A stretch of DNA of 64,000 nucleotides from Paraburkholderia polaris (lineage in GTDB: Bacteria > Pseudomonadota > Gammaproteobacteria > Burkholderiales > Burkholderiaceae): the NCBI RefSeq assembly GCF_012927345.1, contig NZ_JABBGJ010000026.1, forward strand, positions 1 to 64,000. Direction: 5' to 3'. The translations under genes and the position numbers were made by a program. Under the pieces are notes generated by a model. That model was not told the origin of the DNA. It ran no database searches and saw nothing but the letters and a program-made list of their open reading frames with translations. Positions 35,313 to 44,079 of this stretch are shown here, one piece after another; the stretch's first letter is position 1, and each line of letters starts with the position of its first letter.

Positions 35313-36017
35313 ATGAACAAGGTCTATCCAGGCGCCGCCGAGGCGCTGAAAGACATCGTCAAGGACGGGCAGACGTTTGCCGTCGGCGGCTTCGGGCTGT
35401 GCGGCATTCCCGAGGCGCTGATTGCGGCGCTGCGCGATTCGAAGGTGCAAGGCATCACCTGCATCAGCAACAACGCGGGCGTTGACGGTTTCGGCCTCGG
35501 TCTGTTGCTCGAAACGCGCCAGGTCAAGAAGATGATTTCGTCCTACGTGGGCGAGAACAAGGAGTTCGAACGCCAGTATCTGGCCGGCGAACTCGAACTG
35601 GAATTCACGCCGCAAGGCACGCTCGCCGAGAAGCTGCGCGCCGGCGGCTCGGGCATTCCGGCCTTCTTCACGAACACCGGCTACGGCACGCTGATCGCCG
35701 AGGGCAAGGAAACCCGCCAGTTCGGCGAGAACCACTATGTGCTCGAACATTCGCTGACGGCCGACGTCGCTTTGGTCAAGGCATGGAAAGCCGACAAATC
35801 GGGCAACCTGATCTATCGCCGCACCGCGCGCAACTTCAACCCGATGTGCGCGATGGCCGGCAAGATTACCGTCGCGGAAGTCGAGGAAATCGTTGAAGTG
35901 GGCGAACTCGATCCGGATGCGATCCACACGCCGGGCATTTTCGTGCAGCGCATTGTGCTCAACGCGAATCCGGAAAAGCGCATTGAACAACGCGTCGTTC
36001 GCGCGAAAGGAAACTGA
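35313..36017 (+). CDS. scoA: Succinyl-CoA:3-ketoacid CoA-transferase subunit A
   Basis: A 234-residue alpha subunit of the CoA-transferase that moves CoA from succinyl-CoA to acetoacetate for ketone-body use. The glycine-rich start VGGFGLCGIPEALIAALRD (about 24-42) and GGSGIPAFFTNTGYGT are typical. The partner gene starts two bases after the stop, giving a clear two-gene operon. AAAGGAAGG precedes ATG 35313. A terminator follows scoB. Confidence 0.92.
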   Translation: MNKVYPGAAEALKDIVKDGQTFAVGGFGLCGIPEALIAALRDSKVQGITCISNNAGVDGFGLGLLLETRQVKKMISSYVGENKEFERQYLAGELELEFTPQGTLAEKLRAGGSGIPAFFTNTGYGTLIAEGKETRQFGENHYVLEHSLTADVALVKAWKADKSGNLIYRRTARNFNPMCAMAGKITVAEVEEIVEVGELDPDAIHTPGIFVQRIVLNANPEKRIEQRVVRAKGN

Positions 36018-36019
36018 TC

Positions 36020-36661
36020 ATGGCATGGACTCGTGACGAAATGGCCGCACGCGCGGCGAAGGAATTGCAGGACGGTTTCTACGTGAACCTCGGCATCGGC
36101 TTGCCGACGCTGGTGGCGAACCACGTGCCGGCTGGCGTCGAAGTGTGGCTGCAGTCGGAGAACGGCCTGCTGGGCATCGGCCCGTCGCCGACCGAAGAAG
36201 AAGTGGATGCCGACCTGATCAACGCCGGCAAGCAGACGGTGACCACGCTACCGGGTTCGTCGATTTTCTCGTCGGCGGATTCGTTCGCGATGATTCGCGG
36301 CGGCCACATCAACCTGGCGATTCTGGGCGCGATGCAGATCAGCAAGAAGGGCGATCTGGCCAACTGGATGATCCCCGGCAAGATGATCAAAGGCATGGGC
36401 GGCGCGATGGATCTGGTCGCGGGCGTCAAGCGCGTGGTCGTGCTGATGGAACACGTCGCGAAGGGCGACCAGCACAAGATCCTCGAAGAATGCACGTTGC
36501 CGCTGACGGGCGTGGGCGTGGTCGATCAGATCATCACCGATCTCGGCGTGATCGAAGTGACGGAAGACGGCCTGAAGCTGACTGAGCTGGCGCCGGGCGT
36601 CAGCGTCGAGGAAATCCAGGCGAAGACGGGCGCGCCGTTGGACGTGAGCGCGGTGAGCTGA
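36020..36661 (+). CDS. scoB: Succinyl-CoA:3-ketoacid CoA-transferase subunit B
   Basis: A 213-residue beta subunit. The catalytic glutamate is Glu47 in the motif LQSENGLLGIGP, which forms the glutamyl-CoA thioester intermediate. VNLGIGLPTLVANHVP and DLVAGVKRVVVLMEHVAKG are also conserved. Two bases separate it from scoA. Confidence 0.93.
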   Translation: MAWTRDEMAARAAKELQDGFYVNLGIGLPTLVANHVPAGVEVWLQSENGLLGIGPSPTEEEVDADLINAGKQTVTTLPGSSIFSSADSFAMIRGGHINLAILGAMQISKKGDLANWMIPGKMIKGMGGAMDLVAGVKRVVVLMEHVAKGDQHKILEECTLPLTGVGVVDQIITDLGVIEVTEDGLKLTELAPGVSVEEIQAKTGAPLDVSAVS

Positions 36662-37003
36662 ATGATTGGGTGAGCCGGCCGCCTCGGTTCATGCGAGCGG
36701 CACCCGGCGGCAACGCAAGTTGCCTTGTGGGTTGCGGGCGGCTTACGCAGCAAGTTGAAGCAAGTTGTAGGCGGGCGAGGCGCGAGTCTCGCCCGTTTTT
36801 GTTTTGTGGCGTTTTTTGTGCCGCTCTGCGCTGCCCGCACGGGGGCGCCTGGGGGCTATGTGTTGGTGCCTCCCGGGCAGTCCTAGGCCGTTTGGCCGAT
36901 CCTTGCTGCGAGGCAAAGCGGTTTACAATCGTTTGAAGATTCGACGTTCATTTCCCGCCGCTTGGTCTGCGCCGAGCCCGCAGCGTTTTTGCAAGGAACC
37001 CAG
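36662..37003. other. Intergenic region with scoAB terminator and a downstream promoter-like site
   Basis: 342 bases without a gene I can support. The left third holds the scoAB terminator (36772-36800). Near the right end, TTGCTG (36903) and TACAAT (36924-36929) with a short 15-base spacer could form a promoter for the hydrolase gene at 37004. The middle is GC-rich without recognisable structure. Confidence 0.5.
36772..36800 (+). terminator. Intrinsic terminator after scoAB
   Basis: CGGGCGAG (36772-36779) pairs perfectly with CTCGCCCG (36788-36795), loop GCGCGAGT, followed by TTTTTG. Confidence 0.88.
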
Positions 37004-37915
37004 ATGACCGAAACGTCCGTTTCCACCGCCGAGCGGCCCGTGCCGCGCCAACGTTATGTACAGTGCGCGAGCGCCGGTGGCTTGCACCGTATCGCGTACA
37101 CCGAGTGGGGCGACCCAGCCAACCCGCGTGTGCTGCTGTGCGTACACGGTTTGACGCGCTCGGGGCGTGATTTCGACCGCCTCGCGGCGGAATTCGCCGG
37201 CACTTACCGCGTGGTATGCCCGGATGTGGTGGGGCGGGGCTTGTCTTCGTGGCTCGCGAACCCCAACTTCTATAGCGTGCCGCAGTACGTCGCCGACATG
37301 GTCACGCTGATCGCGCGCCTGAACGTCGAAACGGTCGACTGGTTCGGCACCTCGATGGGCGGTCTGATCGGGCTAGCGCTGGCCGGTCTGCCGGAAACGC
37401 CCATTCGCAAGATGCTGCTGAATGACGTCGGTCCGCATCTGGAGCCTGTGGCCGTGCAGCGCATCGGCGATTACCTCGGCAAGCCCGTGCGTTTCGAAAC
37501 GCTGCAGCAGGGCATCGATTACGCCGCGTTGCTTGCGCAAACGTTCGGTCCTCTCACGCCAGAGGAGTGGCGCGAGATCAATACGCCGCTTTTGCACGAG
37601 AAGGACGGCGCATGGTTGCTCCGCTACGACCCGCGGATCGCACAGCCGTTTACCGCAACGACCGAAGAGGCGGCCAAACTCGGCGAGGCCGCGCTGTGGC
37701 ATTCGCTGGCTGCGTTTCAGGGGCCGGTGCTGGTGGTGCGCGGCGAGCAGTCGGATCTGCTTTCTCGGGAGACCGTTGCCAGGATGGTCGAGACCGGGCG
37801 TGCTGTATCGAGCGCGGAAATCGCAGGCGTCGGGCATGCGCCGGCGTTTCTGTCGGCCGATCAGATCGACATTGCGAGGCAGTTCTTTATCGGACCGGCC
37901 GCTGACGCGTCATAA
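37004..37915 (+). CDS. Alpha/beta hydrolase
   Basis: A 303-residue alpha/beta-hydrolase. LCVHGLTRSGRDFDRLA gives the oxyanion loop, the nucleophile is Ser117 in GTSMGGLIG, and AGVGHAPAF near the end has the catalytic His. The type (YTEWGDPANPRVLLCVHG; VVGRGLSS) is widespread in Burkholderiaceae next to ridA and relA, substrate unknown. AAGGAACCCAG precedes ATG 37004. Confidence 0.83.
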   Translation: MTETSVSTAERPVPRQRYVQCASAGGLHRIAYTEWGDPANPRVLLCVHGLTRSGRDFDRLAAEFAGTYRVVCPDVVGRGLSSWLANPNFYSVPQYVADMVTLIARLNVETVDWFGTSMGGLIGLALAGLPETPIRKMLLNDVGPHLEPVAVQRIGDYLGKPVRFETLQQGIDYAALLAQTFGPLTPEEWREINTPLLHEKDGAWLLRYDPRIAQPFTATTEEAAKLGEAALWHSLAAFQGPVLVVRGEQSDLLSRETVARMVETGRAVSSAEIAGVGHAPAFLSADQIDIARQFFIGPAADAS

Positions 37916-38009
37916 TATAGAGTTCCGCGCGGCGTTCTTGAGCCTTGAGCGAGCGGGCGCAATGCGGAACGCATCTTCGATCAACTTTCAATCAACCTCA
38001 GGATTCTTC

Positions 38010-38363
38010 ATGGCAGTCATTCGTCACCACGTCGGCAAGCGCCTCTCGGAAATCGCCGTGCACAACGGCACCGTGTACCTCGCGGGCCAGATTGCCGAAG
38101 ACGATGATCAGGACATCACGGGTCAGACGCGCGAAGTGCTGGGTCATATCGACCGTCTGCTGGACGAAGTGAATAGCGACAAGTCGCAGTTGCTGTCCGT
38201 GCAGATCTACATCTCGGACATGGTGCACTTCGCCGGCATGAACGCGGTGTGGGACGAGTGGGTCGCACAAGGCGACACGCCGCCGCGCGCCACCGTCGAA
38301 GCCAAGCTCGCGAATCCGAAGTGCCTCGTCGAAATCGTCGTGGTCGCCGCGCAGCTCGCTTAA
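38010..38363 (+). CDS. RidA/YjgF-family protein
   Basis: A 117-residue Rid-family protein. RidA hydrolyses reactive enamine/imine intermediates from PLP enzymes, but this member (RHHVGKRLSEIAVHNGTVYLAGQIAED ... PPRATVEAKLANPKCLVEIVVVAAQ) belongs to one of the other Rid subgroups. The conserved Arg in PPRATVE is present and the ending has the usual VEIVVVA. It sits between the hydrolase and relA on the same strand, with gaps of 94 and 60 bases. Confidence 0.85.
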   Translation: MAVIRHHVGKRLSEIAVHNGTVYLAGQIAEDDDQDITGQTREVLGHIDRLLDEVNSDKSQLLSVQIYISDMVHFAGMNAVWDEWVAQGDTPPRATVEAKLANPKCLVEIVVVAAQLA

Positions 38364-38423
38364 GCCTGGCCTCGCAGTTGTTGAAATTCCGTTGATCCGT
38401 CTGGCCCGGTGGGCCGTCGCACC

Positions 38424-40667
38424 ATGACTACCGAAATCGTTACGAGTACTCCGACCCCCATCCCGTCCTTCGACGAAGCGATGGCGTTCGTGCGCGAACA
38501 TGCGGGCGAGGTGCGGCTCTCATCGGGCGAGTTGCTGGCGGATCATGCGGCGGGTACGGCGTCGATCATGCGCACGCTTAACGTCGATCCGCCGGCTGTG
38601 CTGGCGGCGGCCTTGTTTGCGCTGACGCCGCATCTGCAGGATCCGGAGCGCTTGATTGCCGACAACTTCGGCGAAGAAGTCGCGCAACTGGTCGGCGACG
38701 TTCGCAAGTTGCTTCGCCTGGGTACCGTGAGCTTGCGCGCGGCGCAGAATGCGATGCCTGAAGCGGGGCGAGATGCGCAGGCTGCGCGCCGCGCCCAGGT
38801 CGAGGCGTTGCGCAAGATGCTGCTCGCGTTCGCGCAGGACATTCGCGTCGTGTTGATCCGGCTCGCGTCGCGCTTGCAATCGCTGCGCTATTACGCGGCG
38901 GCGAAAATCACGCCGTCGCCCGACGTCGCGCGTGAGACGCTCGATATTTACGCACCGCTCGCGAACCGTCTGGGCATCTGGCAACTGAAATGGGAGCTCG
39001 AGGATCTCGCGCTCCGCTTTGAAGAGCCGGTCACTTACAAGCGCATCGCCAAGCTGCTCGACGAGAAGCGCGTCGAGCGCGAGAGTTATGTTGCGCAGGC
39101 AATCGAACGTCTGCAGCGGGAACTGGCTGCGGCGCATGTCCAGGCCGAGGTCAGCGGCCGGCCGAAACACATCTACAGCATCTGGCGCAAGATGCGCGGC
39201 AAGGAGCTGGACTTCGCCGAGCTGTACGACGTGCGCGCGTTTCGCGTGATCGTGCCGGACATCAAGGATTGCTACACCGTGCTCGGCATCGTGCATAACC
39301 TGTGGCAGCCGGTGCCGAAAGAGTTCGACGACTACATCTCGCGGCCGAAGCCGAACGGCTATAAGTCGCTGCACACGGTCGTGATCGGCGACGACGGCCG
39401 TGCGTTCGAAGTGCAGATCCGCACGCAGGAAATGCATCAGTTCGCCGAGTACGGCGTGGCGGCGCACTGGCGCTACAAGGAAGCGGGCACGCGTGGTTAC
39501 GGCGGCCAGTTCAGCGCCAATGAGAAGTACGACGAGAAGATTGCGTGGTTGCGCCAGTTGCTTGCGTGGAAGGACGAAGTCTCGGAGGGCGAGCACGGCG
39601 AGAAGCGCGCAGCGCAGCCGTGGGAGCAACTGCGCCAGGCTACGCTCGACGACGACCACATTTACGTGCTCACGCCGCAAGCGCGCGTGATTCCGCTGCC
39701 GCACGGCGCGACACCGGTGGACTTCGCGTATCACCTGCATAGCGAGCTGGGGCATCGCTGCCGTGGCGCGCGTGTCGATGGCGCAATGGTGCCGCTCAAT
39801 ACGCAACTGCAGAATGGTCAGACGGTCGAGATCGTCGCGGTGAAAGAGGGCGGTCCGTCGCGTGACTGGCTCAACCCGCAACTCGGGTATCTGCAGAGCC
39901 ATCGGGCACGGCAGAAAGTGCGTGCGTGGTTCAACGCGGTCGAAGTGCAGGAGCACATCGCGAGCGGCCGTGCGATGGTCGAAAAGACCCTGCAGCGCGA
40001 GGGCAAGACGTCGGTCAATCTCGATCAGCTCGCCGCCAAGCTCGGCTTCAAGACCACCGACGATCTGTTCTCGGTGGTCGGCAAGGAAGAGTTCAGTCTG
40101 CGGCTCGTCGAGCAGGCGCTGCACGATGCGCCGCCGCCCGAGCCGGTAGTCGAAGCGCCGGAACAGTTCGAGAAGCGCAGTAGCGGCGCGAGCGTCGCCC
40201 GCGGGGCTTCTACGGGCGTGCTGGTGGTCGGCGTCGACGCGTTGCTCACGCAACTCGCGCGTTGTTGCCGTCCGGCACCGCCCGACGACATCAGCGGCTT
40301 CGTCACGCGCGGCAAGGGCATGTCGATCCACCGCAGCGATTGCCCGACCTTCCTGCGCATGGCCGATCGCGCGCCGGAGCGTGTGTTGCAAACCGCATGG
40401 TCGGCAGATGTCATGAGCGGCCGCGGGCAATCGGTCTATCCCGTTGACCTCAGCATCGAGGCAACGGATCGCCAAGGTCTGCTACGCGATATCTCGGAAG
40501 TTTTCGCGCGCGAGAAAATGAATGTGATCGGCGTGAAAACGCAATCGCGACGTAACGCCGCGTTTATGCAATTCACTGTCGAGGTATCGAGCGCTGCGCA
40601 GATTCAGCGCGCGTGTACGTTGCTGGGTGAAGTAACGGGCGTGATGCGCGCTACACGCAAGAACTAA
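38424..40667 (+). CDS. relA: (p)ppGpp synthetase, RelA type
   Basis: A 747-residue RelA/SpoT homologue. The N-terminal HD region (about 20-190) lacks the His-Asp pair and the HDTLEDT motif of a working hydrolase, so it is a synthetase-only RelA. The synthetase domain (about 240-350) has GRPKHIYSIWRKM, YDVRAFRVIV and PKPNGYKSLHTVV; the TGS domain is about 405-465 (YVLTPQARVIPLPHGATPVDFAYHLHSELGHRC); the conserved CC motif ARCCRPAPPDDISGF (about 613) and a C-terminal ACT domain follow. It makes ppGpp on starved ribosomes. ATG 38424 was chosen; GTG 38409 is possible. Confidence 0.92.
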   Translation: MTTEIVTSTPTPIPSFDEAMAFVREHAGEVRLSSGELLADHAAGTASIMRTLNVDPPAVLAAALFALTPHLQDPERLIADNFGEEVAQLVGDVRKLLRLGTVSLRAAQNAMPEAGRDAQAARRAQVEALRKMLLAFAQDIRVVLIRLASRLQSLRYYAAAKITPSPDVARETLDIYAPLANRLGIWQLKWELEDLALRFEEPVTYKRIAKLLDEKRVERESYVAQAIERLQRELAAAHVQAEVSGRPKHIYSIWRKMRGKELDFAELYDVRAFRVIVPDIKDCYTVLGIVHNLWQPVPKEFDDYISRPKPNGYKSLHTVVIGDDGRAFEVQIRTQEMHQFAEYGVAAHWRYKEAGTRGYGGQFSANEKYDEKIAWLRQLLAWKDEVSEGEHGEKRAAQPWEQLRQATLDDDHIYVLTPQARVIPLPHGATPVDFAYHLHSELGHRCRGARVDGAMVPLNTQLQNGQTVEIVAVKEGGPSRDWLNPQLGYLQSHRARQKVRAWFNAVEVQEHIASGRAMVEKTLQREGKTSVNLDQLAAKLGFKTTDDLFSVVGKEEFSLRLVEQALHDAPPPEPVVEAPEQFEKRSSGASVARGASTGVLVVGVDALLTQLARCCRPAPPDDISGFVTRGKGMSIHRSDCPTFLRMADRAPERVLQTAWSADVMSGRGQSVYPVDLSIEATDRQGLLRDISEVFAREKMNVIGVKTQSRRNAAFMQFTVEVSSAAQIQRACTLLGEVTGVMRATRKN

Positions 40668-40757
40668 AGCTTGGGCGAGGTGGCCAGGTGTCAACAGGCA
40701 TCCGTTCGATGCGCCCGCGCGTGTGAGTAGAAATTTAAAGTCGGTGCATAAAAGTAC

Positions 40758-40786
40758 TTGCCAAGCGGTGTGGCGCTCCATATAAT
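40758..40786 (+). promoter_or_regulatory. Sigma-70 promoter of tRNA-Val
   Basis: TTGCCA (40758-40763) and TATAAT (40781-40786) are separated by exactly 17 bases; only one of twelve consensus positions differs. The tRNA begins 12 bases after the -10, fitting a short 5' leader. It may also drive thrS by read-through. Confidence 0.85.
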
Positions 40787-40797
40787 CTCGTTTCTTC

Positions 40798-40874
40798 AGG
40801 CTCGTAGCTCAGCTGGTTAGAGCACCACCTTGACATGGTGGGGGTCGTTGGTTCGAGTCCAATCGAGCCTACCA
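40798..40874 (+). tRNA. tRNA-Val(GAC)
   Basis: A complete 77-base cloverleaf. The acceptor stem AGGCTCG (40798-40804) pairs with CGAGCCT (40864-40870); D stem GCTC/GAGC, anticodon stem CCACC/GGTGG around TTGACAT, T arm GTTGG-TTCGAGT-CCAAT, and an encoded 3' ACCA. The anticodon GAC (40832-40834) reads valine GUC/GUU codons. Confidence 0.97.
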
Positions 40875-41035
40875 ACGAAAGAGAAATTCCGGTTTTACCG
40901 GGGTTTCGCAAACTGCAGTAAGCGCCTCGGCGCAAAAGGCGAGTAGGGTATGACACCGCGAACGTTGACCGAAACTACTTCGGAGCGACGCTAGTCGAGG
41001 ACCACTTTCGCCAATGTAGTTTGCAGGAAATGTGA

Positions 41036-41070
41036 ATGCGGCCCCTCGAAAGCGGGGCCGCATTTTTTTT
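41036..41070 (+). terminator. Strong intrinsic terminator between tRNA-Val and thrS
   Basis: A perfect 10-bp stem ATGCGGCCCC (41036-41045) / GGGGCCGCAT (41054-41063), loop TCGAAAGC, followed by eight T residues. Only 53 bases separate it from the thrS start, too few for an evident promoter, so it may act as an attenuator for thrS as well as ending the tRNA transcript. Confidence 0.92.
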
Positions 41071-41123
41071 GGCTTATTTGATGGTTGTATGTGCCGCCGC
41101 CGGTCGGCACCACGGAGAACGCA

Positions 41124-43031
41124 ATGGTTTCGATACGTCTGCCTGACGGTTCTGTTCGACAGTACGAGCATCCGGTGACCGTCGCCGAAGTGGCCGCCTC
41201 GATCGGCCCCGGCCTCGCGAAGGCCGCGCTCGGCGGCAAGATCGACGGTGAACTCGTCGACACGTCCACGCTGATCGATCACGACGTGGCGCTTGCCATC
41301 GTCACCGAGAAAGACGCGGACGGCCTCGATATCATTCGCCACTCCGCAGCGCACTTGCTCGCGTACGCGGTGAAGGATCTGTATCCGGAAGCGCAAGTCA
41401 CGATCGGTCCGGTGATCGACAACGGCTTCTACTACGACTTCGCATATAACCGTCCCTTCACGCCTGAAGATCTCGAGAAGATCGAAAAGCGCATGCAGGA
41501 ACTCGCGAAGAAAGACGAGCCGGTCTCGCGCCGCGTAGTGTCGCGCGACGAAGCTGTGGACTACTTCAAGAGCATCGGCGAAAAGTACAAGGCCGAGATC
41601 ATCGAATCGATTCCGGCTACCGACGAAATCAAGCTTTACTCGCATGGCGGCTTCACTGATCTGTGCCGCGGCCCGCACGTGCCGTCCACCGGCAAGCTGA
41701 AGGTCTTCAAGCTGATGAAGCTCGCCGGCGCCTATTGGCGCGGCGATTCGAAGAACGAGCAGTTGCAGCGCATCTACGGTACGGCCTGGACGAAGAAAGA
41801 AGACCAGGACGCGTATCTGCACATGCTCGAAGAGGCAGAGAAGCGCGATCACCGCAAGCTCGGCAAGCAACTCGATCTGTTCCATATGCAGGACGAGTCG
41901 CCGGGCATGGTGTTCTGGCATCCGCGTGGCTGGACGCTGTGGCAGCAGGTCGAGCAGTACATGCGCCGCCGCGTGAACGACGCTGGCTACCTTGAAATCA
42001 AGACGCCGATGATCATGGACCGCTCGCTCTGGGAAGCGTCCGGTCACTGGCAGAATTATCGTGAAAACATGTTCACGACCGAGTCGGAAAAGCGCGACTA
42101 CGCAATCAAGCCGATGAACTGCCCCGGTCACGTGCAGGTGTTCAACCACGGTCTGCGCTCGTACCGCGATCTGCCGCTGCGCTACGCCGAGTTCGGCTCG
42201 TGCCACCGCAACGAATCGTCGGGCGCGCTGCACGGCCTGATGCGTGTGCGCGGTTTCGTGCAGGACGACGCGCACATTTTCTGTACCGAAGACCAGTTCA
42301 TCAGCGAATCGATCGCGTTCAACACGCTGGCCATGAGCGTCTATAAGGACTTTGGCTTCGACAATGTCGAGATCAAGCTGTCGCTGCGCCCGGATGCGCG
42401 CGCCGGCACGGACGAGACATGGGATCGTGCGGAGCAGGGCCTGCGCGAGGCGCTGACGGCGTGCGGCGTGACGTGGGAAGAGTTGCCGGGTGAGGGTGCG
42501 TTCTACGGCCCGAAGGTCGAGTACCACATCAAGGACGCGCTCGGCCGCTCGTGGCAGTGCGGCACGTTGCAGCTCGATATGGTGCTGCCGGAGCGCCTGG
42601 GCGCCGAATACGTCGCCGAAGACAATAGCCGTCGCCGCCCGATCATGCTGCACCGGGCAATCGTCGGATCAATGGAGCGCTTTCTCGGTATTCTGATCGA
42701 GCACCATGCTGGTGCAATGCCGTCATGGCTCGCGCCCATGCAGGTTGTGGTGATGAATATCGCGGAAAGTCAGGCCGAATATGCGCAGTCTCTAGCCCAA
42801 TCGTTGCAAAAACAAGGGGTTAGAGTGGAGGCCGATTTGCGCAACGAGAAGATTAGCTATAAAATACGCGAGCACACGCTAGAAAAGGTGCCGTACCTGC
42901 TTGTGGTCGGTGACAAAGAGCGTGAAGCCCAAACGGTAGCCGTGCGTGCCCGTGGTGGTGTCGATCTGGGTGTGATGCCTCTCGATACCTTCATTGAGCG
43001 TCTGCGCCAGGACGTGCAGTCGTTCAACTGA
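41124..43031 (+). CDS. thrS: Threonyl-tRNA synthetase
   Basis: A 635-residue class II synthetase charging tRNA-Thr. It has the TGS domain (about 1-62: VSIRLPDGSVRQYEHPVTVAEVAASIG), the editing domain with HSAAHLLAYAVKDLYP (about 73), class II motifs with zinc ligands in MNCPGHVQVF and later His residues, SCHRNESSGALHGLMRVRGFVQDDAHIFC, and the anticodon-binding domain (about 535-635). The start is ATG 41124, with GGAGAA 5 bases upstream. First gene of the thrS-infC-rpmI-rplT-pheST-ihfA block. A 6-bp hairpin (GTGCCG/CGGCAC, 41091-41110) just upstream of the ribosome site could control translation. Confidence 0.96.
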   Translation: MVSIRLPDGSVRQYEHPVTVAEVAASIGPGLAKAALGGKIDGELVDTSTLIDHDVALAIVTEKDADGLDIIRHSAAHLLAYAVKDLYPEAQVTIGPVIDNGFYYDFAYNRPFTPEDLEKIEKRMQELAKKDEPVSRRVVSRDEAVDYFKSIGEKYKAEIIESIPATDEIKLYSHGGFTDLCRGPHVPSTGKLKVFKLMKLAGAYWRGDSKNEQLQRIYGTAWTKKEDQDAYLHMLEEAEKRDHRKLGKQLDLFHMQDESPGMVFWHPRGWTLWQQVEQYMRRRVNDAGYLEIKTPMIMDRSLWEASGHWQNYRENMFTTESEKRDYAIKPMNCPGHVQVFNHGLRSYRDLPLRYAEFGSCHRNESSGALHGLMRVRGFVQDDAHIFCTEDQFISESIAFNTLAMSVYKDFGFDNVEIKLSLRPDARAGTDETWDRAEQGLREALTACGVTWEELPGEGAFYGPKVEYHIKDALGRSWQCGTLQLDMVLPERLGAEYVAEDNSRRRPIMLHRAIVGSMERFLGILIEHHAGAMPSWLAPMQVVVMNIAESQAEYAQSLAQSLQKQGVRVEADLRNEKISYKIREHTLEKVPYLLVVGDKEREAQTVAVRARGGVDLGVMPLDTFIERLRQDVQSFN

Positions 43032-43080
43032 GCCACTTGGCAGCCCGGCTCGTTTTTTTAATTTTTAGAGGAAACGTAAC

Positions 43081-43605
43081 ATCGCTACTGATAAGTCTGC
43101 GCACCGCATCAACGGTGAAATTACAGCACCCGAGGTGCGTCTGGTCGGCGTCGAGAACGAACCGCTCGGCATCGTGAAACTCGCTGATGCGTTCCGCATG
43201 TCGGAACAGCAAGATGTGGATCTGGTCGAAATCGCTCCGCAAGCGGTTCCGCCGGTCTGCCGTTTGATGGACTACGGCAAGTTCAAGTACTCGGAAGCGA
43301 AGAAGCAACACGAGGCCAAGCTGAAGCAGAAGATCGTCCAGGTCAAGGAAGTCAAATTCCGCCCGGGCACTGATGACGGCGATTACAACGTCAAGCTGCG
43401 CAACCTCATCCGCTTCCTCGACGACGGCGACAAGACGAAAATCACGTTGCGTTTCCGTGGCCGCGAAATGGCTCACCAGGAAATCGGTATGCGCATGCTC
43501 GAGCGCCTGCGCACGGACCTCGACGAAGTCGGTCAGGTCGAGCAGATGCCGAAAATGGAAGGGCGCCAGATGATCATGGTGCTCGCGCCGAAGAAAAAGA
43601 AGTAA
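43081..43605 (+). CDS. infC: Translation initiation factor IF-3 with ATC start codon
   Basis: A 174-residue IF-3 that prevents 30S-50S joining and checks the start codon. The frame opens at ATC 43081 (ATC GCT ACT GAT AAG) with GAGGAAA 5 bases before it. Residues RINGEITAPEVRLVGVENEPLGIV, DLVEIAPQAVPPVCRLMDYGKFKY and VKEVKFRPGTDDGDYNVKLRNL are the classic IF-3 signature; the next conventional start, GTG 43135, would delete the conserved N-terminus. IF-3 genes of many bacteria use AUU/AUC so that IF-3 can repress its own translation. A weak hairpin plus T run (43031-43060) lies between thrS and infC. Confidence 0.95.
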   Translation: MATDKSAHRINGEITAPEVRLVGVENEPLGIVKLADAFRMSEQQDVDLVEIAPQAVPPVCRLMDYGKFKYSEAKKQHEAKLKQKIVQVKEVKFRPGTDDGDYNVKLRNLIRFLDDGDKTKITLRFRGREMAHQEIGMRMLERLRTDLDEVGQVEQMPKMEGRQMIMVLAPKKKK

Positions 43606-43852
43606 GCGATTGGAGCAGCGGCGCGCCGTGTGGCGCGCGCTCTGGTTGTCAAAGATTGAACGATGCTGTGCCGGGTGTCCGGCGCGGTATCGGCAGGTTT
43701 CGGATCGGTGCCTATGCGAATGGGCGCCGCTTCCTGAAAAGCGGCTGCCGGCAGTATCGGCGGTCTGCATACCAAGTGGAATGGGTTTCGAAGGGCGGGT
43801 AATGGCCATCTGGCCGACCGCACACCCATATCCATCTAATAATGGAGTTGTC

Positions 43853-44050
43853 ATGCCGAAGATGAAGACCAAGAAGAGTGCTGCAAAGCGCTTCGTGGTG
43901 CGTCCGGGCGGTACCGTCAAGCGCGGTCAAGCCTTCAAGCGCCACATTCTTACCAAGAAGACCACCAAGAACAAACGCCATTTGCGCGGTTCCACGTCAG
44001 TTCATGAGTCAGATATGAACTCCGTGCGCGCAATGCTGCCGTTCGCTTAA
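43853..44050 (+). CDS. rpmI: 50S ribosomal protein L35
   Basis: A 65-residue strongly basic protein, MPKMKTKKSAAKRFVVRPGG... with the L35 signature KRGQAFKRHILTKKTTKNKRHLRG and DMNSVRAMLP end. GGAG lies upstream of ATG 43853. It is preceded by a 247-base gap after infC, much longer than the other gaps in this block, which may hold a regulatory leader. The L20 gene follows after 29 bases. Confidence 0.96.
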   Translation: MPKMKTKKSAAKRFVVRPGGTVKRGQAFKRHILTKKTTKNKRHLRGSTSVHESDMNSVRAMLPFA

Positions 44051-44079
44051 CCCTTAACCGACACTCATAGGAGCAAGAT

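Noticed and set aside
38424..38990. Active ppGpp hydrolase (SpoT-like) domain in relA
   Set aside because: The His-Asp metal-binding motifs of the hydrolase are missing, so only the synthetase function is called.
40941..40965. T-box-like stretch (AGGGTATGACACCGCGA) in the thrS leader
   Set aside because: It resembles the T-box core but lacks the exact TGGNACCGCG sequence and I see no specifier loop with a Thr codon in place. T-box control of thrS is also unexpected in beta-proteobacteria.
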